This document shows, piece after piece, positions 1 to 6,799 of a DNA stretch of 9,049 nucleotides; within the stretch, counting starts at the first letter, position 1; every line of letters begins with the position of its first letter. The stretch spans positions 1 to 9,049 of the forward strand of contig CALDPN010000141.1 of NCBI GenBank assembly GCA_937911235.1, read 5' to 3'. The notes beneath the pieces are model-generated. The model saw nothing but the letters and a program-made list of their open reading frames with translations, did not search any database and was not told the origin of the DNA. The position numbers and the translations under genes are program-made. The DNA comes from an uncultured Bacteroidales bacterium (lineage in GTDB: Bacteria; Bacteroidota; Bacteroidia; Bacteroidales; Paludibacteraceae).

Positions 1-77
1 CCTACGGCAACCGACTCTATCTCGCCCCGTATCCTTTCGGGCAAAGCCGCAATAACTTGGCTCGGAATATCCGTCAT
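1..77 (-). CDS. N-terminal fragment of an unidentified protein, cut by the window edge
   Basis: Reading the minus strand from an ATG at 77-75 gives 25 codons, MTDIPSQVIAALPERIRGEI followed by ESVAV, open to the edge. The start is well supported: an AAGGAGGG Shine-Dalgarno sequence (90-83) has its GGAGG core 6 bases before the ATG. The fragment is too short to identify. The pattern of an amphipathic helix with LPERIR and then a Glu-rich helix recalls the N-terminus of the sporulation ATPase SpoIIIAA, but this is only a resemblance and should not be used as a name. The gene is divergent from the small membrane protein at 362-646. Its GC-rich codons (GCG, CGG, GGC, TCG) and strong Shine-Dalgarno sequence differ from every gene after 661. 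Confidence 0.6.
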   Translation of the reverse strand, partial: MTDIPSQVIAALPERIRGEIESVAV

Positions 78-82
78 TTTCT

Positions 83-90
83 CCCTCCTT
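83..90 (-). promoter_or_regulatory. Strong Shine-Dalgarno site for the minus-strand gene
   Basis: The minus strand reads AAGGAGGG here, with 6 bases between the GGAGG core and the ATG at 77. Such a site fixes the start codon. It is atypical for Bacteroidetes, whose other genes in this window have none. Confidence 0.75.
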
Positions 91-228
91 GCTTGTCTGC
101 TGATAAAATTTATTCAAAAAATCAAAAAAATATTCCCTCCAAACCAAACCTTTTCGCGTTTTCAGACACTTATATAGTGAAAGGCAAAATATCAACCTCG
201 GCGTTATATGAGCTCAACTACGCGGTTA

Positions 229-256
229 TTGACTTTCCCCTGTTTTTTGGTATAAT
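229..256 (+). promoter_or_regulatory. Housekeeping-sigma promoter, distal, for the 362 gene
   Basis: TTGACT (229-234) and TATAAT (251-256) are 16 bases apart, and the -10 box is preceded by TG at 248-249 (extended -10). Transcription would start near 263, about 100 bases upstream of the ATG at 362. This is a sigma70/SigA-type promoter, not the Bacteroidetes TTG/TAnnTTTG type. The TATAATTATA core is self-complementary, so a minus-strand -10 box at the same place is possible. Confidence 0.6.
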
Positions 257-260
257 TATA

Positions 261-277
261 ACAGATCGATCGATTGT
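261..277 (+). promoter_or_regulatory. Imperfect palindrome overlapping the predicted start site (operator candidate)
   Basis: ACAGATCGATCGATTGT reads almost the same on both strands: ACA and TGT ends around an ATCGATCGAT core, with one extra base on the left. It begins 5 bases after the TATAAT box at 251-256, covering the expected +1. That is where a repressor dimer would block transcription. No regulator is visible nearby, so the role is inference. Confidence 0.3.
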
Positions 278-326
278 CCCATAAAACACACCGTTTATCC
301 CAAAATCCCCAAACACAAAGTTTCTA

Positions 327-354
327 TGCTATAATAAAGCAAACGGCAAAGGAG
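327..354 (+). promoter_or_regulatory. Extended -10 promoter plus Shine-Dalgarno, proximal, for the 362 gene
   Basis: TGCTATAAT (327-335) is a perfect extended -10 element; no convincing -35 box lies 16-18 bases upstream. Transcription would start near 342. AAAGGAG (348-354) follows, 7 bases before the ATG at 362, and supports that start codon. Confidence 0.5.
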
Positions 355-361
355 TAATTAT

Positions 362-646
362 ATGGCAAAAAATGATCTAAATACAGCAACCCGTTATTTC
401 ACCCAACCCAACCGCGAAAAGCTTGAGAGTGTCCTTTTCGCGGGCGGGGTGGTTGGAATGCTCGTATTTCTTGTCGGCTGGCTGACCTATTATTGGTGGT
501 TTTCGATGATAGGCTGTTACATCGGCGGCAGCTGCATAATCGCTTACATCTTCCTGACAAGCAAAAAGGTGAAGGACGACGGCTACGACTCGCACGTCCG
601 CGAATTCATCGAAAAGAACGCAACATACGCACGTATCGACGCATAA
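362..646 (+). CDS. Small two-helix membrane protein of unknown function
   Basis: A 94-residue protein with no family I recognise. It has a hydrophilic N-terminus (1-22), two adjacent hydrophobic stretches (about 23-43 and 46-66) separated by a Tyr/Trp-rich turn (YYWWF), then a charged cytoplasmic-type tail starting at TSKKVKDDGYD. The ATG at 362 is fixed by AAAGGAG 7 bases upstream and by an extended -10 promoter. Codons are noticeably GC-richer than in the genes from 661 on. The protein ends at TAA 644-646, only 14 bases before the next gene, exactly where regulatory style changes. The C-terminus could therefore be cut by a junction rather than natural. It may be a small membrane protein of a Firmicutes-like genome; no function can be assigned. 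Confidence 0.6.
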   Translation: MAKNDLNTATRYFTQPNREKLESVLFAGGVVGMLVFLVGWLTYYWWFSMIGCYIGGSCIIAYIFLTSKKVKDDGYDSHVREFIEKNATYARIDA

Positions 647-660
647 TTTGTATTTCCTAA
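647..660. other. Probable discontinuity between two kinds of DNA
   Basis: To the left: Shine-Dalgarno-led genes, TGnTATAAT promoters and GC-rich codons. To the right: Shine-Dalgarno-free genes, TAnnTTTG promoters and AT-rich codons. The gap has no terminator for the 362 gene and no clear Bacteroidetes promoter for the 661 gene. This suggests an assembly chimera or a recombination join at or just before these bases. Confidence 0.4.
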
Positions 661-1926
661 ATGGTTACAAGCAAGCTAAATATACAATCAGTGTGCAGCT
701 ATTTTCATATAGCTTGCACACTGTTTTTATTTGGTGCTATTCCATTCTACTATTCTAGTTTCCTTCAATATGGCCTAATTTTCTTCTTTGTTTCCTTTGC
801 GGCAGACTATCTTGCTAGCAAAAGATGGCAGCAAGGTTTCGCCCTAGACAAAACCAGAATAGTATCACTACTTGTTCTTTTACAATTTGTTTTACTCTTT
901 GTATATAGTTTTTTCGAGGCAGATACTCGCTATCTTTCCACCATTTACGAATACAGAACGTCGTTTTTGGGATTTGGATTGATAGGACTGCTTGGAGTGT
1001 CAGATAAGTTTAGAGTAAGGCATTTTGCTTATACTGTACCTCTTGCGGTAATAGCCTTCCTTATAGTATTATATGGTTATTTGCCTGAAAGTTTCTTTCA
1101 GCTAGATTTAAAAAAGAAATTAGTAGAAATTTCATACTACAGAAGTCTTCATATTTGCGCGCACATGCAATTGAATATATTCTTATGTGCGGGCATGATG
1201 TTGTTTTCTAAACTAATAACCATAACAAAGAGTAAACTAGAGAAGGTTTTTTCTATCCTTATGATAGTTTTCCTTTATGTTCTTATACTTTCTACACAGG
1301 CTAGGGTAGGCATTGTAAATGCTAGTGTAGTGCTAGTTTTCATTATTCTTCGTTTTACAATAAAGAAACTGAAATATCTAATACCAACCATAACAGTATT
1401 GCTTACTTTAGGCTTAGGTATGGCCTTATTCTTGCTTTCAGATAGCCCTATTAAGAAAGATATTCCTGTACTTAATAGAACCAATCCAAGGGAATTTATT
1501 TGGCAAGATGGTGTAGATTTAATTAAAGAATCTCCACTGCTAGGTGTAGGTGCCGGTACAAATGCTTTAAGGGTGAAAGAAAAACTTCTTGCCGATGAAC
1601 AGTTGTGCAGTATGGAGTGGTTTCTTATAATGCATCTAAAGAAAGAACATGTATTTGGAATGCATACTCACAACCAAATAATGCAAAGCTGGCAAGAATA
1701 TGGCATTATAGGATTAGTTGCTATTTTAGCCCTTTGGGGTTCTGTTATTTGGGCATCAAGAAGGTCTCTTACTCTAAATGTAATCTTCCTTGTTATACTA
1801 GTTCAGCTAATAACTGAAGTAATAGACGGAGGTGTCACCTCAATTGGTTTCTGCTTTTACATTTATCTTATCCTACTTCTGCTTAACTCTGGTGAAGTGG
1901 GACGCGATAAAAAACTTCTAAATTAA
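661..1926 (+). CDS. O-antigen ligase/polymerase-type membrane protein (Wzy_C/WaaL-like)
   Basis: A 421-residue integral membrane protein with about 10-11 hydrophobic segments, and a large extracytoplasmic loop at roughly 260-345. Family-typical signs are STQARVG at 211-217 (the Ser/Arg turn of the Wzy_C domain), SPLLGVGAGTN at 291-301, and MHTHNQIMQSWQEYG at 334-348, whose His and Asn resemble the functional loop motif of WaaL/Wzy proteins. Family members either polymerise lipid-linked O-units or join the finished chain to lipid A-core; sequence alone cannot say which. A TAA immediately precedes the ATG at 661, so the start cannot lie further upstream. There is no Shine-Dalgarno sequence. The gene converges on the glycosyltransferase operon and shares its stop region (TTAA at 1923-1926). 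No own promoter is visible, possibly because the upstream DNA is not native. Confidence 0.82.
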   Translation: MVTSKLNIQSVCSYFHIACTLFLFGAIPFYYSSFLQYGLIFFFVSFAADYLASKRWQQGFALDKTRIVSLLVLLQFVLLFVYSFFEADTRYLSTIYEYRTSFLGFGLIGLLGVSDKFRVRHFAYTVPLAVIAFLIVLYGYLPESFFQLDLKKKLVEISYYRSLHICAHMQLNIFLCAGMMLFSKLITITKSKLEKVFSILMIVFLYVLILSTQARVGIVNASVVLVFIILRFTIKKLKYLIPTITVLLTLGLGMALFLLSDSPIKKDIPVLNRTNPREFIWQDGVDLIKESPLLGVGAGTNALRVKEKLLADEQLCSMEWFLIMHLKKEHVFGMHTHNQIMQSWQEYGIIGLVAILALWGSVIWASRRSLTLNVIFLVILVQLITEVIDGGVTSIGFCFYIYLILLLLNSGEVGRDKKLLN

Positions 1927-2756
1927 AGTATATTCTTGAAGCGTTCTGGAAGTTTCACTACCACTTTCCACCAAGCCATAGAAGGTTTGTTCCATGCGTA
2001 AGGTTTACGGCAAAATGTTTGGAAAAGTCTTAGTTTTGTAGATATTTTGTCTAGTTCTATTGCAGGTCTTTCTGTTACTTCCACTATGGTTTTTCTGCGT
2101 TTTTCAATATGTTTTGCCCAGCCTCCAGCCATTCTGTCTTTGTCTGAGAAGCGAGCCATAAGCATATTGTCGTCGAAACCACCCAGGTGTATTAAGTATA
2201 GGTGTTCGGCTATATGGAAGTTGTGTCCTTTTATTCTATGAAATCCTGAGCCCCATGTAAGTGGTTGTGCCACCACCACAGGTTTGGTGTAGCGAGTAGA
2301 AGCAAATGCATAACTTCTTTGGCATAGGAAATTTTCATCTTCTCTAATAGGGCCTTCTTCGTTTAAGTTTTGCCCCACATCTAGTCCTAGCCCAGAGGCT
2401 GAGGTTTTAATATTTAGTGTAGAAAGATATGCTCTAAGCGACATTTCTAGTTTTGGGTCTACTACTAAAAATTCATCTGCGTCGCAGCCAATAATTAGGT
2501 CGTAGTCGGTGAGTAGTTCTGCAGCTCTATCTGAAAGAAATTTAAGTCGTGCTCTGTCTAGTGCCACCACCTTGCCTTGTATCTTCTCCACTTTGGTAAT
2601 GTTTACACCTTCTGAGCCTTCTGGAGCCTCTTGGTCTAGTCCGTCTAGGAAGACATAAAGATTTTCTCTGCCTATTTCCTTGCCGTAATAAGAAATCCAT
2701 TTTTTAAGGAAAAAGGCATCATTTCTAGCCATTGTGATAGCTGCTATTTTCTTCAT
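1923..2756 (-). CDS. Glycosyltransferase, Glyco_tranf_2_4-like, second paralog
   Basis: A 277-residue cytoplasmic enzyme, last of the four-gene minus operon and starting 1 base after the 2758 gene ends. The N-terminal motif ARNDAFFLKKWISYY (10-24) and LYVFLDGLD (33-41) match the family in which an ARNE/ARND loop and the hydrophobic WI..Y element open a GT-A fold. DADEFL at 92-97 is the likely DxD-type metal/nucleotide-sugar site. Other conserved parts include YTKPVVV (156-162), the Gly/His segment GSGFHRIKGHN and LIHLGG. It aligns without gaps to the 277-residue protein at 4715-5548, so the two arose by duplication, but the C-terminal third and residues 40-60 have diverged, suggesting different acceptor or donor sugars. 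It probably adds a sugar to a surface glycan. The substrate is unknown. Confidence 0.78.
   Translation of the reverse strand: MKKIAAITMARNDAFFLKKWISYYGKEIGRENLYVFLDGLDQEAPEGSEGVNITKVEKIQGKVVALDRARLKFLSDRAAELLTDYDLIIGCDADEFLVVDPKLEMSLRAYLSTLNIKTSASGLGLDVGQNLNEEGPIREDENFLCQRSYAFASTRYTKPVVVAQPLTWGSGFHRIKGHNFHIAEHLYLIHLGGFDDNMLMARFSDKDRMAGGWAKHIEKRRKTIVEVTERPAIELDKISTKLRLFQTFCRKPYAWNKPSMAWWKVVVKLPERFKNIL
2692..2740 (-). repeat. 5' end of paralog 2 matching 5484-5532
   Basis: 45 of 49 bases are identical to 5484-5532, within codons 6-22 of the two 277-residue paralogs. Identity is much higher here than over the rest of the genes, pointing to duplication plus either local gene conversion or strong constraint. 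Confidence 0.7.
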
Positions 2757-2757
2757 A

Positions 2758-3636
2758 TTATCTTAAATTTCCGTGAACAATACCAAATAATGTACCAAAA
2801 AAGTAACCTGCTGCGTGTACTATCATACCAAGTTGCCAAGCACATCTAGATAGCACCACTGCTTGTCTTAGGCGCACATCAAATGCAGAAAAACATCCAC
2901 TACCATATTTGTTTATAATGTAGTGTTTGATGTCGAAGTTTACAGATTTTGCAAATTTTATCTTCTTCTCTAGGTTTTTATTATTGCTAATAGAAGTGCC
3001 AGACACGCGATAAACAGCAGTGTTTTCTTCTAGATAATGTAAGTCTCCATTTGCAAGTAATGACAGCCACACAGGGTAGTCAAATGTCATAAACTTATGT
3101 TCAATATAGTCATCTATATTGCAATACTCTTTAAACGCACTGTGTCTGAAACAAACAGTAGGCGAGAAAATAATATTTCTATATAGGATATGGTCGAAAG
3201 GTGTTTTGTTTGGAGTATTGAATAAATACTCTGCATTAATATTTGGCTTGAAATTGCCATTTTTAAGGTGCAAAACGCCAGAAAAAGACAGGTGACAATT
3301 ACTATGTGCATCCATGTAATCTACCTGTTTTTGTAGCTTATTTTCGTCTATCCAATAGTCGTCGCTCTCTAGCACTGCAAGGTATTCGCCTGTGGCTTTT
3401 TCAAGTAAAAACTTGTAGTTTTTAAGCAGTCCTTGGTTTACTGTTTGTTTAAAAAGTTTTATTTGTGTATGCTTTTTAGCGTAGCCAAGTGCTATTTGGT
3501 ATGTATTGTCTGTAGAGCAGTCGTCATTGATAAGCAGTTCTATCTCGAAGCTAGTTTTTTGTGCAAGAAAACTCTCTATAGCTTGTGCTATATATGCTTC
3601 GTGATTGTATGTAGGCATTAAAACACTTACTTTCAT
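2758..3636 (-). CDS. Family 2 glycosyltransferase (GT-A fold)
   Basis: A 292-residue inverting-type transferase. The opening MKVSVLMPTYNHEAYIAQAI is the classic GT2 first strand and helix. NDDCSTDNT (37-45) is the nucleotide-binding turn, and ESDDYW (90-95) holds the DxD-equivalent acidic residues that bind metal and the UDP/GDP-sugar. The C-terminal ~25 residues (about 266-290) are hydrophobic and could dock on the inner face of the membrane, fitting an enzyme that acts on a lipid-linked glycan. The gene lies 1 base after the stop of the GT4 gene (3638) and 1 base before the start of paralog 2, so translation is probably coupled. The donor sugar cannot be read from sequence. Confidence 0.87.
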   Translation of the reverse strand: MKVSVLMPTYNHEAYIAQAIESFLAQKTSFEIELLINDDCSTDNTYQIALGYAKKHTQIKLFKQTVNQGLLKNYKFLLEKATGEYLAVLESDDYWIDENKLQKQVDYMDAHSNCHLSFSGVLHLKNGNFKPNINAEYLFNTPNKTPFDHILYRNIIFSPTVCFRHSAFKEYCNIDDYIEHKFMTFDYPVWLSLLANGDLHYLEENTAVYRVSGTSISNNKNLEKKIKFAKSVNFDIKHYIINKYGSGCFSAFDVRLRQAVVLSRCAWQLGMIVHAAGYFFGTLFGIVHGNLR

Positions 3637-3637
3637 A

Positions 3638-4711
3638 TTATGCTTTTTTTAGGCTGTTAAACAGCGATTCCCACTCGTTTATAATAGTATCTTCTGCAAA
3701 CTTTTTGCCCACGTATTCGGCAGCCTCTTTAGAAAAATTCATACGAAGATCTTCGTCTAAAATGCAAGTTTGAATAGCATCTGCTAGTGCGTCTGTTTGC
3801 ATAGGTGGCACAAGTAGGCCTGTTTTGCCGTGCTCAATAATTTCATCCGGACCTGTTTCGCATGCAAAACTCACAGCAGGAAGCCCCATTGCAGCCGCTT
3901 CTATTAACACAAGAGGAAGCCCCTCGAAGCGTGAAGACATCACATACATTCCACTTTCTTTAAACAGTGCTTGAATATTATTTGTAGGTGGAATGAGCTC
4001 TACTGTTTGTGCTAAATTATATTTGTTTATTAGCGATTGCAATAGCTTGGTTTGTTTGCCTTTGCCTGCAATTACTAGTTTCCAGTCTTTTTTATCCTTC
4101 ACTTTGCTCCATGCCTCTATTAAAAGATCGAAGCCTTTTTGCCCTGTAAAGCGACCTACTGCCACGGCTGTGTGCTTGGTAGGCGGGGTGTACTCTGGCA
4201 AGTTTATAGTGATAGGGTTGTGTATGCAACTTACCTTTTCGGTACCAAATTTTTGCTTGTAAGAAAGTGCGTCTGCTTGGGTTAGAGTTACCACCCAGTT
4301 GCCATATTTTGCTACCAATTTGCGAGAGAGTGTCTGCATAGGTTTTGAGCGCATTAGGGAGTTGAAATGCTCCCAATAAATAGTTTTATATGGCTTGCAA
4401 GCAGGTATTTTAAATGTGGCACGAGACGCATCCACCACTATTATAAAATCTGGCTCTATACTTTTAAAGCAGTTTTTTAGTCTATAATGACGTCTTAAGT
4501 CGCGATAAGGGAAAATACTATTGTCTGCTCCTTGGTGTATATAATGTAATTTTACCTCGGGTAAAACTTCAAAAAAAGGCTTGTTGTTGCCCACTAAAGA
4601 CACTATATGCACCTGGTGTGAGCGCATACTTAGGCTATTGGCTATTTGAATAGTAACACGTTCTGTGCCTCCAATATTGTCTAGTGCCTTTATAACAAAA
4701 ACAAGCTTCAT
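3638..4711 (-). CDS. Family 4 glycosyltransferase (GT-B fold)
   Basis: A 357-residue retaining-type transferase of typical family length. The N-terminal domain opens with the GGTERVTIQIA loop (14-24), the usual acceptor-side glycine motif of GT4. The C-terminal domain has AVGRFTGQKGFDLLIEAW (184-201) and the E-x7-E signature RFEGLPLVLIEA, with Glu263 and Glu271, followed by GLPAVSF and TGPDEIIEHGKTGLLV. All of this matches Glycos_transf_1 enzymes such as WbpH- or PimB-like sugar transferases. It starts 3 bases after paralog 1 ends and is followed by the GT2 gene after 1 base, making it the second gene of the operon. It probably extends the O-unit on a lipid carrier in the cytoplasm. The specific sugar is unknown. 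Confidence 0.88.
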   Translation of the reverse strand: MKLVFVIKALDNIGGTERVTIQIANSLSMRSHQVHIVSLVGNNKPFFEVLPEVKLHYIHQGADNSIFPYRDLRRHYRLKNCFKSIEPDFIIVVDASRATFKIPACKPYKTIYWEHFNSLMRSKPMQTLSRKLVAKYGNWVVTLTQADALSYKQKFGTEKVSCIHNPITINLPEYTPPTKHTAVAVGRFTGQKGFDLLIEAWSKVKDKKDWKLVIAGKGKQTKLLQSLINKYNLAQTVELIPPTNNIQALFKESGMYVMSSRFEGLPLVLIEAAAMGLPAVSFACETGPDEIIEHGKTGLLVPPMQTDALADAIQTCILDEDLRMNFSKEAAEYVGKKFAEDTIINEWESLFNSLKKA

Positions 4712-4714
4712 ATA

Positions 4715-5548
4715 TTATACTGTAGCCGAAAATCTTTCAGGAATTCTTATTATCATCTTCCAAAAATACATATACGGACGTGTACACATAAATGGGTGAC
4801 GAATAAGAGTTTGTAAAAAGCGTGCCACAGGAAGGAATTTATCTCCGTCTAACGCTTTTTTAATAGTAACCAAACGAATAGTTCTATAACGTTGGTTCAT
4901 GTGTTTGGTCCAGCCTTCGCTAATGCGTTCTTGGTCGTTGAACTTAGCTTTATAAATACCTTCGTCTACAGAACCAAAGTGGAAAAGATACAGATTTTTG
5001 TCTATTCTATAGTTGCGACCTTTCACTCTGTGAAAACCTGCACCCCAATGCACACGCTCCGAAACCACCACAGGTTTGGTGTATTGAGAGTCCATAAGAG
5101 CATATTTTCTTTGGCTAAGGAAAGGTTTGGTGTCGTCGATTGGAAGTTCTTCTTTTAGGTGTTGACCCACGTCAATGCCTAGGCCTGAAATACAAGGTTT
5201 GCATTTTGCAGTGCTTAGGTATTCTACCAATGTTTTACCTACTTTAGGGTCCACCACTAGTAGTTCGTCGGCATCACCACCAATTACTAGGTCGTAGCGT
5301 TCAAGAAGTTTATGTGCTTGCTCATTCAAGAAGCCAATACGTGTGCGGTCTGCCACGGTAACTTCTTGCGACACACGTTTACGTATTACTACATTTACCT
5401 TGCCAGTATCGTATGGCAAAGACTGATCTTCACCGTCTAAAAACACGTAAAGATTTTCCTCTCCTAGTTCTTTCCCGTAATATGAAATCCATTTTTTAAG
5501 GAAAAATGCATCATTACGGGCCATTGTGATAGCGCATATTCTTTTCAT
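4715..5548 (-). CDS. Glycosyltransferase, Glyco_tranf_2_4-like, first paralog
   Basis: A 277-residue enzyme and the first gene of the minus-strand glycan operon. It shares ARNDAFFLKKWISYYGKE (10-27), LYVFLDG (33-39), DADELL (92-97, the likely metal/nucleotide-sugar site), YTKPVVV (156-162), GAGFHRVKGRN and the C-terminal IPERF with the paralog at 1923-2756, all at identical residue numbers. The ATG at 5548 has no Shine-Dalgarno sequence and lies only 4 bases after a TATATTTG -7 element, so its mRNA may have almost no leader. It is divergent from the polyprenyl synthase gene, with 57 bases between the starts. It likely transfers an early sugar of a surface glycan repeat. The exact reaction is not known. 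Confidence 0.78.
   Translation of the reverse strand: MKRICAITMARNDAFFLKKWISYYGKELGEENLYVFLDGEDQSLPYDTGKVNVVIRKRVSQEVTVADRTRIGFLNEQAHKLLERYDLVIGGDADELLVVDPKVGKTLVEYLSTAKCKPCISGLGIDVGQHLKEELPIDDTKPFLSQRKYALMDSQYTKPVVVSERVHWGAGFHRVKGRNYRIDKNLYLFHFGSVDEGIYKAKFNDQERISEGWTKHMNQRYRTIRLVTIKKALDGDKFLPVARFLQTLIRHPFMCTRPYMYFWKMIIRIPERFSATV
5484..5532 (-). repeat. 5' end of paralog 1 matching 2692-2740
   Basis: Partner of the repeat at 2692-2740: 45 of 49 bases identical and in the same orientation. The copies lie ~2.8 kb apart as direct repeats, so recombination between them could delete the GT4 and GT2 genes and leave one fused paralog. Confidence 0.7.
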
Positions 5549-5549
5549 A

Positions 5550-5582
5550 TTGCAAATATAACTAAAATTTTTATTATTTTTG
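5550..5582 (+). promoter_or_regulatory. Bacteroidetes promoter for the polyprenyl synthase gene
   Basis: TTG at 5550-5552 and TATTTTTG (TAnnTTTG) at 5575-5582 are 22 bases apart, within the Bacteroides spacing. The start would be near 5587, giving a leader of about 19 bases to the ATG at 5606. It overlaps the divergent operon's -7 box, so the two promoters may compete. Confidence 0.5.
5553..5560 (-). promoter_or_regulatory. Bacteroidetes -7 element for the glycosyltransferase operon
   Basis: The minus strand reads TATATTTG (TAnnTTTG) from 5560 to 5553. A matching -33 TTTG is not evident about 20 bases upstream. Transcription would start within a few bases of the ATG at 5548. Confidence 0.45.
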
Positions 5583-5605
5583 TGTACTAAATAAGAGCGA
5601 ATAAG

Positions 5606-6568
5606 ATGACCACATTAGAAAAAATATCTTCTGCTATAGCAGAAGAACTAAATAATTTTAAGAAAGCATATATACAATCTCTTCAAAGTGAGAATCCACT
5701 GCTTCAAGAGATTGTGGCACATGTTACCAAGTCTTCTGGTAAAATGATGCGTCCTATTTTGGTGCTGCTTTCTGCAAAACTCTCTGGTGGCATCACCGAA
5801 AAGACTATTAAGTCTGCCGTGGCTCTTGAGCTTCTTCATGTAGCTAGCCTTATTCACGACGACGTGGTAGATAACTCTACCGAGCGCCGTGGGCTTCCTT
5901 CTGTAATGGCTGAGTTTAAAAACAAAGCTGCAGTTTTGGGAGGTGACTTCTTTCTTTCTACCGCTCTTTGCGAAGCCGTAAGCACACAAACAGTAGATGT
6001 GGTGGGTACAATTGCTACCCTAGGTAGAACACTTATCGACGGTGAACTTTTTCAACTTTCAGAAAGCAGAAACCATAGTTTCAAAGAAGAAAATTATTTC
6101 GCTATTATCAAGAAAAAAACTGCTGCACTTTTCTCTGCGTCATCTCGTTTGGGAGCGCTTTCAGTAGAAAATGCTAACGCAGAAAACATAGAGCGCCTTA
6201 CCCGCCTAGGCGAAAACATAGGAATCTGTTTCCAAATTAAAGACGATATTTTCGATTTTGAGCCAAACAACAATACAGGCAAGCCTTTCGGCAACGACAT
6301 ACAAGAAGGCAAAGTAACCCTTCCACTTCTTTATGTTTACAATCATGCCTCAGAAGAAGAAAAGAAATACATTTCTGAGTGTATTGATGAAAAGAATGTA
6401 GAAGAACTAGTAAAAATAGTTGCAGAAAATGGTGGTATTGAATACGCAAATATGTTGTTGAACCGCTACTACACCAAAGCCCAAAAAATCCTAGAAGACT
6501 TCCCAACCTCCCCAATCAAAGAATCATTGGAGTTGTATATTGAGTATCTACTAAGTAGAAGGAAATAA
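5606..6568 (+). CDS. Long-chain polyprenyl diphosphate synthase (all-trans)
   Basis: A 320-residue isoprenyl transferase of standard length. It has GKMMRP (45-50, pyrophosphate-binding Lys/Arg), the first Asp-rich motif DDVVD at 85-89 followed by RRG, GGD at 112-114, Lys-Lys-Thr at 169-171 and the second Asp-rich motif DDIFD at 213-217. It condenses isopentenyl diphosphate onto an allylic primer using Mg2+ held by the two motifs. Residues just before the first motif (ELLHVASLIH) are small or non-aromatic (Ala80 at the fifth position upstream), as in enzymes making long chains rather than farnesyl or geranylgeranyl diphosphate. In Bacteroidetes this usually supplies the menaquinone side chain (IspB/octaprenyl synthase-like). 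The start has no Shine-Dalgarno sequence. The gene is monocistronic, with its own promoter and terminator. Confidence 0.9.
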   Translation: MTTLEKISSAIAEELNNFKKAYIQSLQSENPLLQEIVAHVTKSSGKMMRPILVLLSAKLSGGITEKTIKSAVALELLHVASLIHDDVVDNSTERRGLPSVMAEFKNKAAVLGGDFFLSTALCEAVSTQTVDVVGTIATLGRTLIDGELFQLSESRNHSFKEENYFAIIKKKTAALFSASSRLGALSVENANAENIERLTRLGENIGICFQIKDDIFDFEPNNNTGKPFGNDIQEGKVTLPLLYVYNHASEEEKKYISECIDEKNVEELVKIVAENGGIEYANMLLNRYYTKAQKILEDFPTSPIKESLELYIEYLLSRRK

Positions 6569-6605
6569 TACAGATAATTTAGTACCCCGATACTGGAGGA
6601 TGATT

Positions 6606-6628
6606 AAACCCGCATCGCGGGTTTTTCT
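6606..6628 (+). terminator. Intrinsic terminator of the polyprenyl synthase gene
   Basis: AAACCCGC (6606-6613) pairs perfectly with GCGGGTTT (6617-6624) around an ATC loop, and the T-run continues through 6626 before CT. It lies 38 bases after the stop codon. Confidence 0.85.
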
Positions 6629-6704
6629 ATTGTTATTTTTAATGATTATTGGCTGCACTCGGGATAACACAAGCAAGCTTGGTTCTCCTCTCGTTTGCAC
6701 AATA
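6629..6704. other. Non-coding spacer with small inverted repeats
   Basis: No gene. It holds ATTATTG (6645-6651), which pairs with CAATAAT (6700-6706), enclosing a small CAAGC-AA-GCTTG hairpin (6670-6681). This may be a degenerate member of the repeat group that follows; the match is short. Confidence 0.3.
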
Positions 6705-6744
6705 ATTGTAGGCAGGTGTTGAGCGTAGCGATAACGCCTGTGTT
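6705..6744 (+). repeat. REP-like unit, copy A
   Basis: A 40-base unit identical at 39 positions to 6800-6839. It has GTAG at 6708-6711 directly followed by an imperfect hairpin: CAGGTGTT (6713-6720) pairs with AACGCCTG (6733-6740), including one G-T pair, around a 12-base GAGCGTAGCGAT core. A GTAG tetranucleotide 5' of an imperfect hairpin is the known signature of REP elements recognised by RAYT transposases. One such gene starts 210 bases downstream. Confidence 0.7.
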
Positions 6745-6774
6745 GTAGCGATAATAACCCCACCCACCACCCCT

Positions 6775-6793
6775 TAACCCCCATCGGGGGTTA
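6775..6793. repeat. Perfect 8-bp hairpin between the REP-like units
   Basis: TAACCCCC (6775-6782) pairs with GGGGGTTA (6786-6793) around an ATC loop. No T-run follows on either strand, so it is not a convincing terminator. Its position after copy A matches that of the 6863-6881 hairpin after copy B. Confidence 0.6.
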
Positions 6794-6799
6794 CCTTTG

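Noticed and set aside
57..284. 75-residue plus-strand reading frame
   Set aside because: It starts inside the divergent gene's coding and ribosome-binding region and runs through AT-rich promoter DNA, with no ribosome site and no protein-like pattern.
3993..4376. Reading frames of 89 and 94 residues inside the GT4 gene
   Set aside because: They are shadows in other frames of a gene with a complete set of family motifs.
6775..6793. Second intrinsic terminator
   Set aside because: The hairpin is perfect, but no T-run follows on either strand; the true terminator is at 6606-6628.
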